A DNA stretch of 33,169 nucleotides from Opitutales bacterium (GTDB lineage Bacteria > Verrucomicrobiota > Verrucomicrobiia > Opitutales > T3Sed10-336): contig JAIUMY010000032.1 of NCBI GenBank assembly GCA_022565335.1, positions 1 to 33,169 on the forward strand, given 5' to 3'. Below are positions 21,204 through 29,232 of the stretch, in pieces. Both the position numbers and the translations under genes were made by a program. The notes beneath the pieces were generated by a model that was given only the letters and a program-made list of their open reading frames with translations, was not told the origin of the DNA and did no database searches. The stretch's first letter is position 1; every line of letters begins with the position of its first letter.

Positions 21204-23122
21204 AGATCAAACTCCCCCGGTTCCACGAGAACTTCCCGTGGGTTTTGTCCGACCTGTGGCCCGACGTATCCCCGCACCTCAAGTTCTTCCATCAAGGTCG
21301 CCGCACGGTTGTATCCGATTTTCAACTTCCGTTGCAGAAAACTGGTACTGGCCCGGCCACTGGCGGCTACCGTCTCCACCGCTTGTTTGAGCAAAGGATC
21401 CATCTCACCATCAAAGGCCGCCTCCGACCCCTCGGCGTCGGAGGAGTCTTCCAATTTAAAATTCACGCGGTATTTGGGCGGAATGGTCTCCCGGAGGTGA
21501 TCGGTAATTTTGAGAATTTCATCGTCCTCCACGAAAGGACTCTGCAAACGCTGCAGGCGGGACAAACCGGGTGGATTGAAGAGCATATCTCCCTGCCCTT
21601 GCAAAGCCTCCGCCCCTTTACTGTCCAGAATCGTACGGCTATCCACCACCGAGGTCACCATGAAGGCAGCCCGACTGGGATAGTTCGCCTTAATCACCCC
21701 GGTGATGACATTTACACTGGGCCGCTGGGTAGCCAAAATGGTGTGAATCCCCACGGCCCGGGACATTTGTGCCAACCGGGCAATCGGAGCCTCGACTTCG
21801 TTTTTCGAAGTCATCATCAGGTCGGCCATTTCATCGATGATCAACACGATGTAGGGCATCTTGGGAAAATCCTCTTTTTCAGCCCGGGCATTGAATCCGG
21901 CGATATTACGGACTTTCTTCTCCGCCATCAGCACATAACGCGCCTCCATTTCGCGGACCAGCCATTTGAGGGCCCCCACCGCCATCTTGGCCTCACTGAC
22001 CAGGGGGTGGATCAAATGCGGGATGTCCTTATACATCGCAAACTCGACCTTCTTAGGATCGATCAACACCAACTCAAGTTCATCCGGTCGAAAACGATAC
22101 AAGAGGGAGAGAAGGAAATTGTTGATACAGACCGACTTTCCGCTACCGGTGGCCCCCGCGATCAGCATGTGCGGGGCTTTGGCCAGGTCGGTGACGAGAA
22201 TCTGCCCGGTCATATCCATCCCCATGACCAAGGGGATTTGCGCTTCACTCTCCCGCCATTCGGGCGAAGAAAAGGCCGAGCGGAAACGGATGGTGAGGGA
22301 ACGCGGATTGGGCACCTCGACCCCGACAAAGGGTTCGCCGGGGATCGGAGCCTGAATGCGCACCGCATTTACCGCCATGGAGAGGGCAATGTTCTTTTCG
22401 AGGTTGGCGATGGCGGCCACCTTGACGCCATAACCGGGTTTGACCCGAAACTGGGTCACCCGGGGTCCAACCAGCGCATCGCAGACATAGGCATCGACGG
22501 CAAAACTATCGAGCGTCTCCTGCAGAAGATTCTTCTGCTGTTCGAGGGTTTCCTCGTCGATAAAGTCGGCTTGGTCAAATTGCCCGGGCAAGAGAAAATC
22601 CATAGTCGGGCGGCGGTACGTGGACAATTCCTCCTCGGTGTAGGGGTTGACGGTGGCCTCCGCTTCGGTCTCCGTAACCGGCGGCTCGGGCAACTCGGGC
22701 TCGGCCACTTGGTCTTCCCGTTCGGAAGCCTCTTCCAACTCCTCCTGTTTGCGTTCCAAACTGAGAATCAGATTTTCCACCTGATGGGTACTTTTTTCCC
22801 GCAGCAAGAGGTCGCGTCCACGGCGTCGTTCTTTTTCTGACAATTTCTCCTGCCATTCACTCCGCCAAGCCGCCAATTGGGTTTCTTCCTCTTCGCGGCG
22901 CCGTTCTTTTTCTCTTCCACGCTGATCCTCGGCGGTGGGTTCCGGTTCGGGGGCGAGAGCCCCTTCGGACCGGTCCTCGTAACTTTGGGAGGAAGTGAAC
23001 GAATGGTTGGGGGCGTATTCTTCCTCCACCCCCACATCTTCCCCACTCATACGACGAAGGAACCGACGCAAATTCGATTTAATTTTGCGCACTCCGGGAA
23101 CCAAGTCAGGATCTACGGGCAT
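21200..23122 (-). CDS. DNA translocase of the FtsK/SpoIIIE/SftA type, without membrane segments
   Basis: The motor has the FtsK alpha domain (LDSFAVDAYVCDALVGPRVTQFRVKPGYGVKVA), Walker A GATGSGKS (about residue 320) and Walker B VLIIDEMADLM (about 425). It also has ATQRPSVNVITGVIKANYPSR and a C-terminal gamma winged helix (ASTSFLQRKLKIGYNRAATLMEELEVRGYVGP) that in FtsK reads KOPS sites. It would pump chromosomal DNA during division. Instead of the usual four N-terminal transmembrane helices, residues 1-190 are hydrophilic, with a long charged coiled coil (EKERRREEEETQLAAWRSEWQEKL region) and a Pro/Glu linker, as in soluble SftA of Bacillus. The start is taken as MPVDPDLVPG at 23122; a longer reading to 23191 adds no membrane helix. 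Confidence 0.9.
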   Translation of the reverse strand: MPVDPDLVPGVRKIKSNLRRFLRRMSGEDVGVEEEYAPNHSFTSSQSYEDRSEGALAPEPEPTAEDQRGREKERRREEEETQLAAWRSEWQEKLSEKERRRGRDLLLREKSTHQVENLILSLERKQEELEEASEREDQVAEPELPEPPVTETEAEATVNPYTEEELSTYRRPTMDFLLPGQFDQADFIDEETLEQQKNLLQETLDSFAVDAYVCDALVGPRVTQFRVKPGYGVKVAAIANLEKNIALSMAVNAVRIQAPIPGEPFVGVEVPNPRSLTIRFRSAFSSPEWRESEAQIPLVMGMDMTGQILVTDLAKAPHMLIAGATGSGKSVCINNFLLSLLYRFRPDELELVLIDPKKVEFAMYKDIPHLIHPLVSEAKMAVGALKWLVREMEARYVLMAEKKVRNIAGFNARAEKEDFPKMPYIVLIIDEMADLMMTSKNEVEAPIARLAQMSRAVGIHTILATQRPSVNVITGVIKANYPSRAAFMVTSVVDSRTILDSKGAEALQGQGDMLFNPPGLSRLQRLQSPFVEDDEILKITDHLRETIPPKYRVNFKLEDSSDAEGSEAAFDGEMDPLLKQAVETVAASGRASTSFLQRKLKIGYNRAATLMEELEVRGYVGPQVGQNPREVLVEPGEFDL

Positions 23123-23193
23123 ATTGTTTAGAATCTCAACAAAAAAGCATGGGGAACGTCCCTTGCCCCGGCAGGAACCGGGGCGAGACACGC

Positions 23194-23225
23194 AAAAACC
23201 CGGAAATCAAAAGACTCCGGGTTTT
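23194..23225 (-). terminator. Strong intrinsic terminator of the rpsB-tsf operon
   Basis: On the minus strand AAAACCCGGA pairs with TCCGGGTTTT around an 11-base loop and ends in a T run. It starts 20 bases after the tsf stop and separates the translation operon from the translocase gene. Confidence 0.85.
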
Positions 23226-23244
23226 GCTCGAAAGACGTATTTGA

Positions 23245-23838
23245 TCAACCGTCTTCCCCCACTTGAAAGCGGGAGTAACGACGCAGAAGAATATTCTCTC
23301 CGAGTTTGGCAATTCTTTCGGAGATCAAATCCTGAATGCTTTGGTCCGGATTTTTGACAAAAGGTTGCTCCAGCAAGCAAACCGAGGAGAAGAATTTATC
23401 CAGTTTCCCCTGGACAATTTTCTCGACGGCGTGGGCAGGTTTGCCTTCGGCTTGGGAAGCGGCGATTTCCTTCTCCCGGGCGATGGTGGCCTCGTCGACT
23501 TGTTTGCGATCGAGAAACTGCGGGCCGGTAGCGGCAATGTGAAGGGCGATGTCGTGAGCGAGATTTTTGAAATCATCGGTCTTGGCAACAAAGTCCGTTT
23601 CACAATTCAGTTCAATCATCACTCCCACTTTTCCACCGAGGTGGATGTAGGTGTGAATCAAGCCTTCACTGGCTTCACGTCCGGCTTTTTTGGAAGCCGA
23701 GGCGATCCCCTTCTTGCGAAGGATCTTCTCCGCTTCGGCAATATCTCCGGAAGACTCCGTGAGAGCTTTCTTACAATCCATCAGGCCGGCTCCGGTGAGC
23801 TGGCGCAATTCGTTAACCTGTTTGGCGGTAATCTGCAT
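23245..23838 (-). CDS. tsf: Translation elongation factor Ts (short form)
   Basis: EF-Ts exchanges GDP for GTP on EF-Tu. The N-terminal domain has VNELRQLTGAGLMDCKKALTESSGDIAEAEKILRKKG. The core holds EGLIHTYIHLGGKVGVMIELNCETDFVAKTDDFKNLAHDIALHIAA, including the TDFVA motif that touches EF-Tu. With 197 residues it is the short Thermus-like form rather than the ~280-residue Escherichia coli form. It lies 34 bases after rpsB on the same strand and ends just before a strong terminator. No clear Shine-Dalgarno is seen. Confidence 0.97.
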   Translation of the reverse strand: MQITAKQVNELRQLTGAGLMDCKKALTESSGDIAEAEKILRKKGIASASKKAGREASEGLIHTYIHLGGKVGVMIELNCETDFVAKTDDFKNLAHDIALHIAATGPQFLDRKQVDEATIAREKEIAASQAEGKPAHAVEKIVQGKLDKFFSSVCLLEQPFVKNPDQSIQDLISERIAKLGENILLRRYSRFQVGEDG

Positions 23839-23872
23839 GATTTTCAGTATTCGTAGTTAAAGTTGATCGCGA

Positions 23873-24853
23873 TTAGGACTCAGCCTTGTCTTCCTTCGTT
23901 TCCTTGGATTCTTCCTTGGCTTCGTCGTTGACCTCTTCCTTGGCCGCTACGGAATCGGGAACCGGGATTTTCTTGCTGTTCTTTTCCTCGGCTTCCTTCT
24001 GGGCAGCTTTTTTAGCCTCTTCCTGTTCCGGAGTGAGGACGTCCTGTCCGGTCAGTTCGGAACCGTCAAAGGTCACGCCTTCTTCGGAATCGACCGAGGA
24101 GTCCTCCACTTGAGCAGCCTGGATGCGCTTGCGGGCCGAGGCGGTAACCGCCTTTTGCGCACTGCGGGTTTCCCGTTGGGCCAAACCGGCCTGGATGCTT
24201 TCCACCAGGGTATCCATCAAGATACGAATCGATTTCACCGCATCGTCATTCCCGGGAACCGGGTAATCGATGAGGGCCGGATCGGAATTGGTGTCCACGA
24301 TACCCACCAGCGGGATTTTCAGGCGGTTGGCCTCGGCAACCGCAATTTCCTCATGGTTGGAGTCAATCACCAGAATGGCGGACGGAAGTTTGGCGAGATC
24401 AATAATTCCCTCGAAATTGCGTTGCATCCGTACCATTTCCCGGCGAATCGCGGCACCTTCCTTTTTGGGAAGTTTACCCAGGGATTCATCGGCCTCCATC
24501 TTCAAATACTTTTTGTATTTGGCGAGGCTGGTTTTAATGGTGTTGAAATTGGTCAGCGTTCCGCCCAACCACCGGTTCGCGGCAAAAGGCATATTGGTCG
24601 CCTGACCCGCTTCACGGATAATTTCCTGAGCTTGCTTCTTGGTGCCGACCAACAGAACATCGCCACCGGCGGCAACGGTTTCTTCCAAAAAGGCGGTGGC
24701 CTTTTGCAGACAATTGAAAGTCTTTTCCAGATCGATCACCGAAATACCGTGGCGGTGGTCGAAGACGAAATCCTTGGAACGGGGATTCCAGCGTTTGCGT
24801 TGATGGCCGAAGTGTACTCCGGCGTCGAGTAGATCGCGCAAGGTAATGTTCAT
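23873..24853 (-). CDS. rpsB: 30S ribosomal protein S2
   Basis: The first ~235 residues match S2: LLDAGVHFGHQRKRWNPRSKDFVF, LLVGTKKQAQEIIREAG, NRWLGGTLTNFNTIKTSL, LPSAILVIDSNHEEIAVAEANRLKIPLVGIVDTNSDP and IDYPVPGNDDAVKSIRIL. About 90 extra C-terminal residues form a low-complexity, Glu/Lys/Ala-rich tail (EEAKKAAQKEAEEKNSKK... to EESKETKEDKAES), beyond the normal S2 end. Such tails are disordered and occur in some phyla. The gene is first in the rpsB-tsf operon. Confidence 0.97.
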   Translation of the reverse strand: MNITLRDLLDAGVHFGHQRKRWNPRSKDFVFDHRHGISVIDLEKTFNCLQKATAFLEETVAAGGDVLLVGTKKQAQEIIREAGQATNMPFAANRWLGGTLTNFNTIKTSLAKYKKYLKMEADESLGKLPKKEGAAIRREMVRMQRNFEGIIDLAKLPSAILVIDSNHEEIAVAEANRLKIPLVGIVDTNSDPALIDYPVPGNDDAVKSIRILMDTLVESIQAGLAQRETRSAQKAVTASARKRIQAAQVEDSSVDSEEGVTFDGSELTGQDVLTPEQEEAKKAAQKEAEEKNSKKIPVPDSVAAKEEVNDEAKEESKETKEDKAES

Positions 24854-25150
24854 AAGGTGAATTCAGAGTCTTGATTACCAGGAGTAGTGAGCTCCTTCGA
24901 ATTCCTGACTGTCAGTTAAGGATGAGTGTACGTACGTTAAGGTTTTAGTGAATAGAATTCCCATGGAAGGATTTCCGGGAAAAGGAAAAGCAAAAAGATT
25001 TTTTCGGAGCAAGGCAAGGGCAAAGAACAGGTTTGCCGGGAAATTTCACTTTTTCGATGTTTGACCGCACCGGGGCGTAGCCCTCACACTGGAATTTCGC
25101 CTATTGGAAGACTTCCAATCTTATCCATCTATTCTCTCCCTTGCTCGCTT
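24854..25150. promoter_or_regulatory. Divergent spacer between rpsB and the PPi-PEPCK-like gene
   Basis: The 297-base spacer must carry the promoter and leader of rpsB (minus strand) and the promoter of the 25151 gene (plus strand). It holds a palindrome AACGTACGTT near 24928-24940 and GAATTC boxes, but no box I can assign with confidence. Confidence 0.3.
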
Positions 25151-28100
25151 ATGAATCTCCGCACTGCTATCGGATTCCCTGCCGAAGAAAAAAACGATTC
25201 CGGACCCAATACCCGGATGATTCAATACATCAATTTAAAACTGGCCGCGCTGGGTCTGCCCATTTACCAATCCGCGGAACTGGGGGAACTTCAGGATATT
25301 GTGAGTTCCCACCTGGCGAATTACCGCGAGAAGAACCGCCTGCTGGCCGACACCCTGGCCCCCGCCGACCAAAGGATCAGCCGTTTCCTGAAAGAATATC
25401 TCGAAGAGGATTGCCCGGAAGGCCCTCTTCTGCCGACCAAATACCTGACCCTCGACCAACATGGTCTGGCCCGCAACCTCAGCCTTCCGCCCGACAAGGA
25501 TGAATTTACCTCGGACATCATTCAATCCTACCGGGTCAAACAAGGGGTTTTGCATAATCCGAAAAGCGACCGGCGGACGACCAAGGGGGTCTTTCACATT
25601 GCCGAAGGCGGCCTCCCCGTTCCGGGAGATAAGAAAGCCGTTCCCCGCAAAACCTTCGCCAGGCTGTGGAAAGCCGCCTTGAATCCCCCCTCTGACTTAC
25701 TGGAACTGCCCTATTGCTCCACCCAAAAGGATCCGGCGGAAGTCTTTGTTTCTTTGCTTCTGCGCCCCGTGGTTTGTCCGGCGGTTGAAGGGGTGACGAA
25801 GGAAAAATCCATCGAAGTTCGTTTCTTTGCTCCGGGCAATATGGTCTGTAATCTCGATTTCGTGGAGTCCATTTTCGGCAACGCCGGCGATCCTTTCCTG
25901 CCCGAAAACGATGCGGGTCTGGATGTTGAGCACTGGAGCGGCCATACCGGCTGCGTCATTCTGGCCCCCCATTTGCTAGGTCTGCGGAAAAAGGACTTGG
26001 GCCTACCCCACTACGACGAAGCCACCGAACGCCAACGCCGCGACGGAATGTGCTGGAAAAAAGAAGATGAACTCTACAACGACGGCGGGGCCTTCAAAAT
26101 CACCTGCCGGGATGACCGCGGCGTAATGACCACTCTGATTGCCGACAATTACTTCGGCTACTGCAAAAAGGAGGTTAAAACCCAAATCAGTTACGCCGCC
26201 AACCTCATGGGCGGGGTCGAGGAGGAGCACGCCGGAGGGGCCCTGGTTTACCCGAGCTACGACTTGGGCGAAGAGGTTGATCGCAACAAGTTCGATCACA
26301 CCTGGCCCGAGGTGGCCCGCAATTACGGCGACCTGATTGATGTCCAACCGGAAGGCTATGGCATCGACCGCCAATGGCCGGAAGTCATCTACATTCCCGA
26401 AAACGCCCATATCTACCTGCGCGAACAGAAAATCACTTGGGAAAATGGCGATGGCGAGCAACAGATTCCCCTGTCGCCGAAAAAAGTTTACCTGAAACCT
26501 TCCGGCTACCGTATCCACATGGAAAAACCTTCGGGCAACCGGGCCTGGCGCATCATCGGCACCCAAAGTGAACCGACCTTCTGCCACAAGCCCTGTACGG
26601 TTTCGGGCGGTGGCAAATCAGAGATCTCCAAAGCCCTCTCCGATGCCATCATTTCCGGCCCCGTGGTGACCAGTAATATCAAAGAGGATCTACGGCGGGT
26701 GGACGAAATCCTGCGCAAGGATTTTTCCGACCGCTTCAAGCCGGAATTCAAAAAAGACAGCCCCAGTCGGCCCATCCTGAGTTCCAAACGCAGCTTAGGT
26801 TCAGTCATCAAACTCCTCACCCCCAATGAGACCGAGTACACCGATGAGTACAACGAATGGTTGCGGAAAATCCCCAATTACCTCAAGGAGATTCTCCTCG
26901 TCGTCAAACGCTTCTACAAACCGGAATGGGGAGAAAACTGGCAACAGTATTTTCATGTCGATTATATCAACGGCCAACCGGGTAACGAACTGCGCTATCA
27001 GGATCGCAAACTGGTTTCCAATTATCTCCGCGTCGGCTACGAGGAGGATGGTTCCTGGCGCGTCTTCGGATTGCGCAAGGACTTTTTCCCGGCCCGCAAG
27101 GTGCAAACCGAGGACGATATTTCCGCCTCGGTGGTCGTCCCGGCGGAAAAACTGCGCAACCTGAACCCGGATTATGGAACGCAAAGCCAGAAATTACTGA
27201 AAAACTGTGAATACCGTTTGTTCCAGCGCCCGGATGAGGCTATCCACCGCGGATATGATAAACAAACCGAAAAAGATTTTTCCCAGCCGGGCAACTTTTT
27301 CTCCAACTATGAACCGCTCCCGCTGGCCAAGGCCAAGGAATTGCAGGACGATGCCATCGGGTTCGACCTCTTCACTCCTCCGATGAAGGATCTGATCAAC
27401 CGTGCGGCAGAATCGATGAAACCCGATTATTTTGTCTCCTCCGCACACCCGCGGATTTTTGAAGGCAAGCCCAGCAAAAACCCCCGCTACCTGCAAAATC
27501 GTCCCGACCTGGAAGATCCGCTGAGCAAATACGTGGGCGAGATGTCGGTCCGCCTCTTCCGGCGCATCCCTGCCCCGGAAAACGTCCATTTACCGGTCAA
27601 TGCAGTCCTGCCGGGCCGCCGCAACAATCCCCCGAATGAGAAAGCGGGCATCCGCGCCCTCGCCGTTTTTAATCCCATCCACTACCAGGAACTGCCGGAG
27701 CTGTTTATGGATTTTGTGGCCAGTCTCACCGGTAAATCCCCCTCCACCACCGGGGCGGGTTCCGAAGGGGCCATGACCAAAGGCCCCTTCAATGCCATGC
27801 CACCGGTGTTTGAGCTGAATAACGCGCTGGTCTCCTTCATCCTGACCGGACACCAGGGCTTTTCCAGTGCGGCGGGATATGTCGGCCCCAAAGTTCGGGT
27901 CGATCACGATGTCAGCCTTCTGATCCCGGAAATTTGGAGCCGTATGACCGTCGAGGAACGCGATCCGAAGTTCCTCCTTGAACACGGCTTTCTGGAGCCT
28001 TGCAAGGATTTCGAGCATGAGGGGAAAACGATCCTTGCCAGCCGCCTCGGCTACCGCATCACCTCCCGCTTCGTCAGCCACTTCTTCGGACGCATTTTCA

Positions 28101-28588
28101 ACAACCCGGACAGTGTCTTTACCGAAGAGATCCTGAAACCGGAGAAACAGGACTTCAACAGCTTTATCGACGGCCTTGACAACATCGTCGCCACGATGAA
28201 AAGCGTTGCCGAATTGTATTTCGAAGATCAAAGCATCGACTACGCCTCCCCCCCGTTAAAGGCCCTCTTGACCATTATGAAAGACGGTGAATGGGAAGGC
28301 CGCAAGGCTGACCATCCGGAGTTCCGCAAGCTCTTCACCAAAGAGTATCTTCTGCAAAGCGATTGGTACCAGGCCCGCCTCGACCAACAACAAAAAATCG
28401 ACGAGGCCCTTTTTCAGAAACACCTTAAAAATCTTGAGGAGTTTCTCCAAAAGCATTCGCACCGCAAAGAAGCTGAGCGCCTGGGCATTCCGCAACGTAG
28501 GGAATGGGTTACCCAACAACTCGAAGCGATCCGCAACCCGGCCTACCGCAAAGGTCTGGAAGGTTGCCTCGGGCGGGGTCTCTTTTAA
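25151..28588 (+). CDS. Probable pyrophosphate-type phosphoenolpyruvate carboxykinase
   Basis: The 1,145-residue protein has the unusual length of PPi-dependent PEP carboxykinases (EC 4.1.1.38; Propionibacterium, Entamoeba), which interconvert PEP + CO2 + phosphate with oxaloacetate + pyrophosphate. Segments I associate with this family are ADNYFGYCKKEVKTQISYAANL and EEEHAGGALVYPSYDLGEEV (about residues 335-377). Others are a P-loop-like VSGGGKSEISK (about 485-495), where ATP/GTP enzymes have their kinase loop, and ASLTGKSPSTTGAGSEGAMTKGPFNA (about 856-880). The identification rests on recalled family features, not on an alignment; if wrong, it is a large conserved cytosolic enzyme of unknown role. 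There is no signal peptide. The start is taken as ATG (MNLRTAIGF), ignoring a 30-codon non-conserved extension. An Smr gene follows after 15 bases. Confidence 0.62.
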   Translation: MNLRTAIGFPAEEKNDSGPNTRMIQYINLKLAALGLPIYQSAELGELQDIVSSHLANYREKNRLLADTLAPADQRISRFLKEYLEEDCPEGPLLPTKYLTLDQHGLARNLSLPPDKDEFTSDIIQSYRVKQGVLHNPKSDRRTTKGVFHIAEGGLPVPGDKKAVPRKTFARLWKAALNPPSDLLELPYCSTQKDPAEVFVSLLLRPVVCPAVEGVTKEKSIEVRFFAPGNMVCNLDFVESIFGNAGDPFLPENDAGLDVEHWSGHTGCVILAPHLLGLRKKDLGLPHYDEATERQRRDGMCWKKEDELYNDGGAFKITCRDDRGVMTTLIADNYFGYCKKEVKTQISYAANLMGGVEEEHAGGALVYPSYDLGEEVDRNKFDHTWPEVARNYGDLIDVQPEGYGIDRQWPEVIYIPENAHIYLREQKITWENGDGEQQIPLSPKKVYLKPSGYRIHMEKPSGNRAWRIIGTQSEPTFCHKPCTVSGGGKSEISKALSDAIISGPVVTSNIKEDLRRVDEILRKDFSDRFKPEFKKDSPSRPILSSKRSLGSVIKLLTPNETEYTDEYNEWLRKIPNYLKEILLVVKRFYKPEWGENWQQYFHVDYINGQPGNELRYQDRKLVSNYLRVGYEEDGSWRVFGLRKDFFPARKVQTEDDISASVVVPAEKLRNLNPDYGTQSQKLLKNCEYRLFQRPDEAIHRGYDKQTEKDFSQPGNFFSNYEPLPLAKAKELQDDAIGFDLFTPPMKDLINRAAESMKPDYFVSSAHPRIFEGKPSKNPRYLQNRPDLEDPLSKYVGEMSVRLFRRIPAPENVHLPVNAVLPGRRNNPPNEKAGIRALAVFNPIHYQELPELFMDFVASLTGKSPSTTGAGSEGAMTKGPFNAMPPVFELNNALVSFILTGHQGFSSAAGYVGPKVRVDHDVSLLIPEIWSRMTVEERDPKFLLEHGFLEPCKDFEHEGKTILASRLGYRITSRFVSHFFGRIFNNPDSVFTEEILKPEKQDFNSFIDGLDNIVATMKSVAELYFEDQSIDYASPPLKALLTIMKDGEWEGRKADHPEFRKLFTKEYLLQSDWYQARLDQQQKIDEALFQKHLKNLEEFLQKHSHRKEAERLGIPQRREWVTQQLEAIRNPAYRKGLEGCLGRGLF

Positions 28589-28603
28589 AACTACGATCGA
28601 TTA

Positions 28604-28858
28604 ATGGCTAAGCTAAAACTCGACCTGCACCCCATCTGCAAAGACTCCCGGGCCATCGACCGGGAGTTGGAGCGGGTGATCGAGGAAGCAGTGGAGAAAA
28701 AAATCCGTCTGGTCGAAATCATCCCCGGCAAGGGAAGCGGACAACTGAAAAAGAAAGTCCTCCGCTTCCTGCAAAAACCCGAAATAAAAAACGCCTTCCA
28801 CCGCATCGAAAAAGATTCCAAGAACTTTGGCCGCCTCTTCGTTCACTTCCGGTTCTAA
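28604..28858 (+). CDS. Smr (small MutS-related) domain protein
   Basis: This is a stand-alone Smr domain of 84 residues with LKLDLHPICKDSRAIDRELERVIEEAVEKKI, then LVEIIPGKGSGQLKKKVLRFL and FHRIEKDSKNFGRLFVHF. The LDLH and GKGSG motifs are the family hallmarks. Smr domains nick or cleave nucleic acids; in bacteria some act as endonucleases on mRNA of collided ribosomes. It lies 15 bases after the preceding gene and may share its transcript. The gene-free, repeat-rich stretch begins right after it. Confidence 0.92.
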   Translation: MAKLKLDLHPICKDSRAIDRELERVIEEAVEKKIRLVEIIPGKGSGQLKKKVLRFLQKPEIKNAFHRIEKDSKNFGRLFVHFRF

Positions 28859-28886
28859 TCCAACGACTTCCATAATCAGGCAGCGT

Positions 28887-28911
28887 CAATAGTCTAGGGA
28901 TCGTCCCTTGA
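28887..28911. repeat. REP-like unit, inverted partner of 16120-16149
   Basis: GTCAATAGTCTAGGGATCG followed by TCCCTT matches the reverse complement of the second unit in the 16.1 kb repeat with one or two changes. Nearby (28945-29010) is a diverged piece shared with the 12.6 and 12.9 kb repeats (GTAGGGCTTGCGCTTGT and later GCCGTCGCGG), split by a CCCTGAGTTTATCGAAGGG palindrome. Confidence 0.6.
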
Positions 28912-29035
28912 CTTTGAGCTTCCGGAAGTCCTACGAAAATCGTTGGTAGGGCTTGCGCTTGTCTCGTGACCCTGAGTTTATCGAAGGGCGCAATGCCGTC
29001 GCGGTGCGAACAAGCGAAAGTTTTTAAAGGGGCCC

Positions 29036-29133
29036 GCCTTCCCCGACAGCCGGCGTAAATCTCCGGCCAGCGCGTAAGCCTTCACGGGCGGCACTCCACA
29101 AGTGGAGGCCCTACAAAAACTACCTTCCTCAAG
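29036..29133. repeat. Dispersed hairpin element, copy 2
   Basis: The stem arms GTAAGCCTTCAC and GTGGAGGCCCTAC (29074-29114) flank GGGCGGCACTCCACAA, matching the element at 13000-13089. It lies in the gene-free spacer between the Smr gene and the amidase. Confidence 0.75.
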
Positions 29134-29182
29134 ATTTTAAGGGACATACCCTTTAGTTGACATGAAAGTTCTCGCCCCGGCC

Positions 29183-29203
29183 AAACAGGCTGGAAGCCTG
29201 TTT
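29183..29203 (-). terminator. Hairpin downstream of the LysM amidase
   Basis: AAACAGGCT (29183-29191) and AGCCTGTTT (29195-29203) form a perfect 9-bp stem with a 3-base loop, 30 bases beyond the amidase stop. The T run after the stem is only three bases, so it may be a repeat hairpin rather than a terminator. Confidence 0.4.
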
Positions 29204-29232
29204 CTTACTCCGGTTTGCGGATGGAATCCGGG

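Noticed and set aside
21245-22840. Long open frame (531 codons) on the plus strand opposite the translocase gene
   Set aside because: It is a shadow of a GC-rich conserved gene: no family features, and the opposite strand has unmistakable FtsK motifs.
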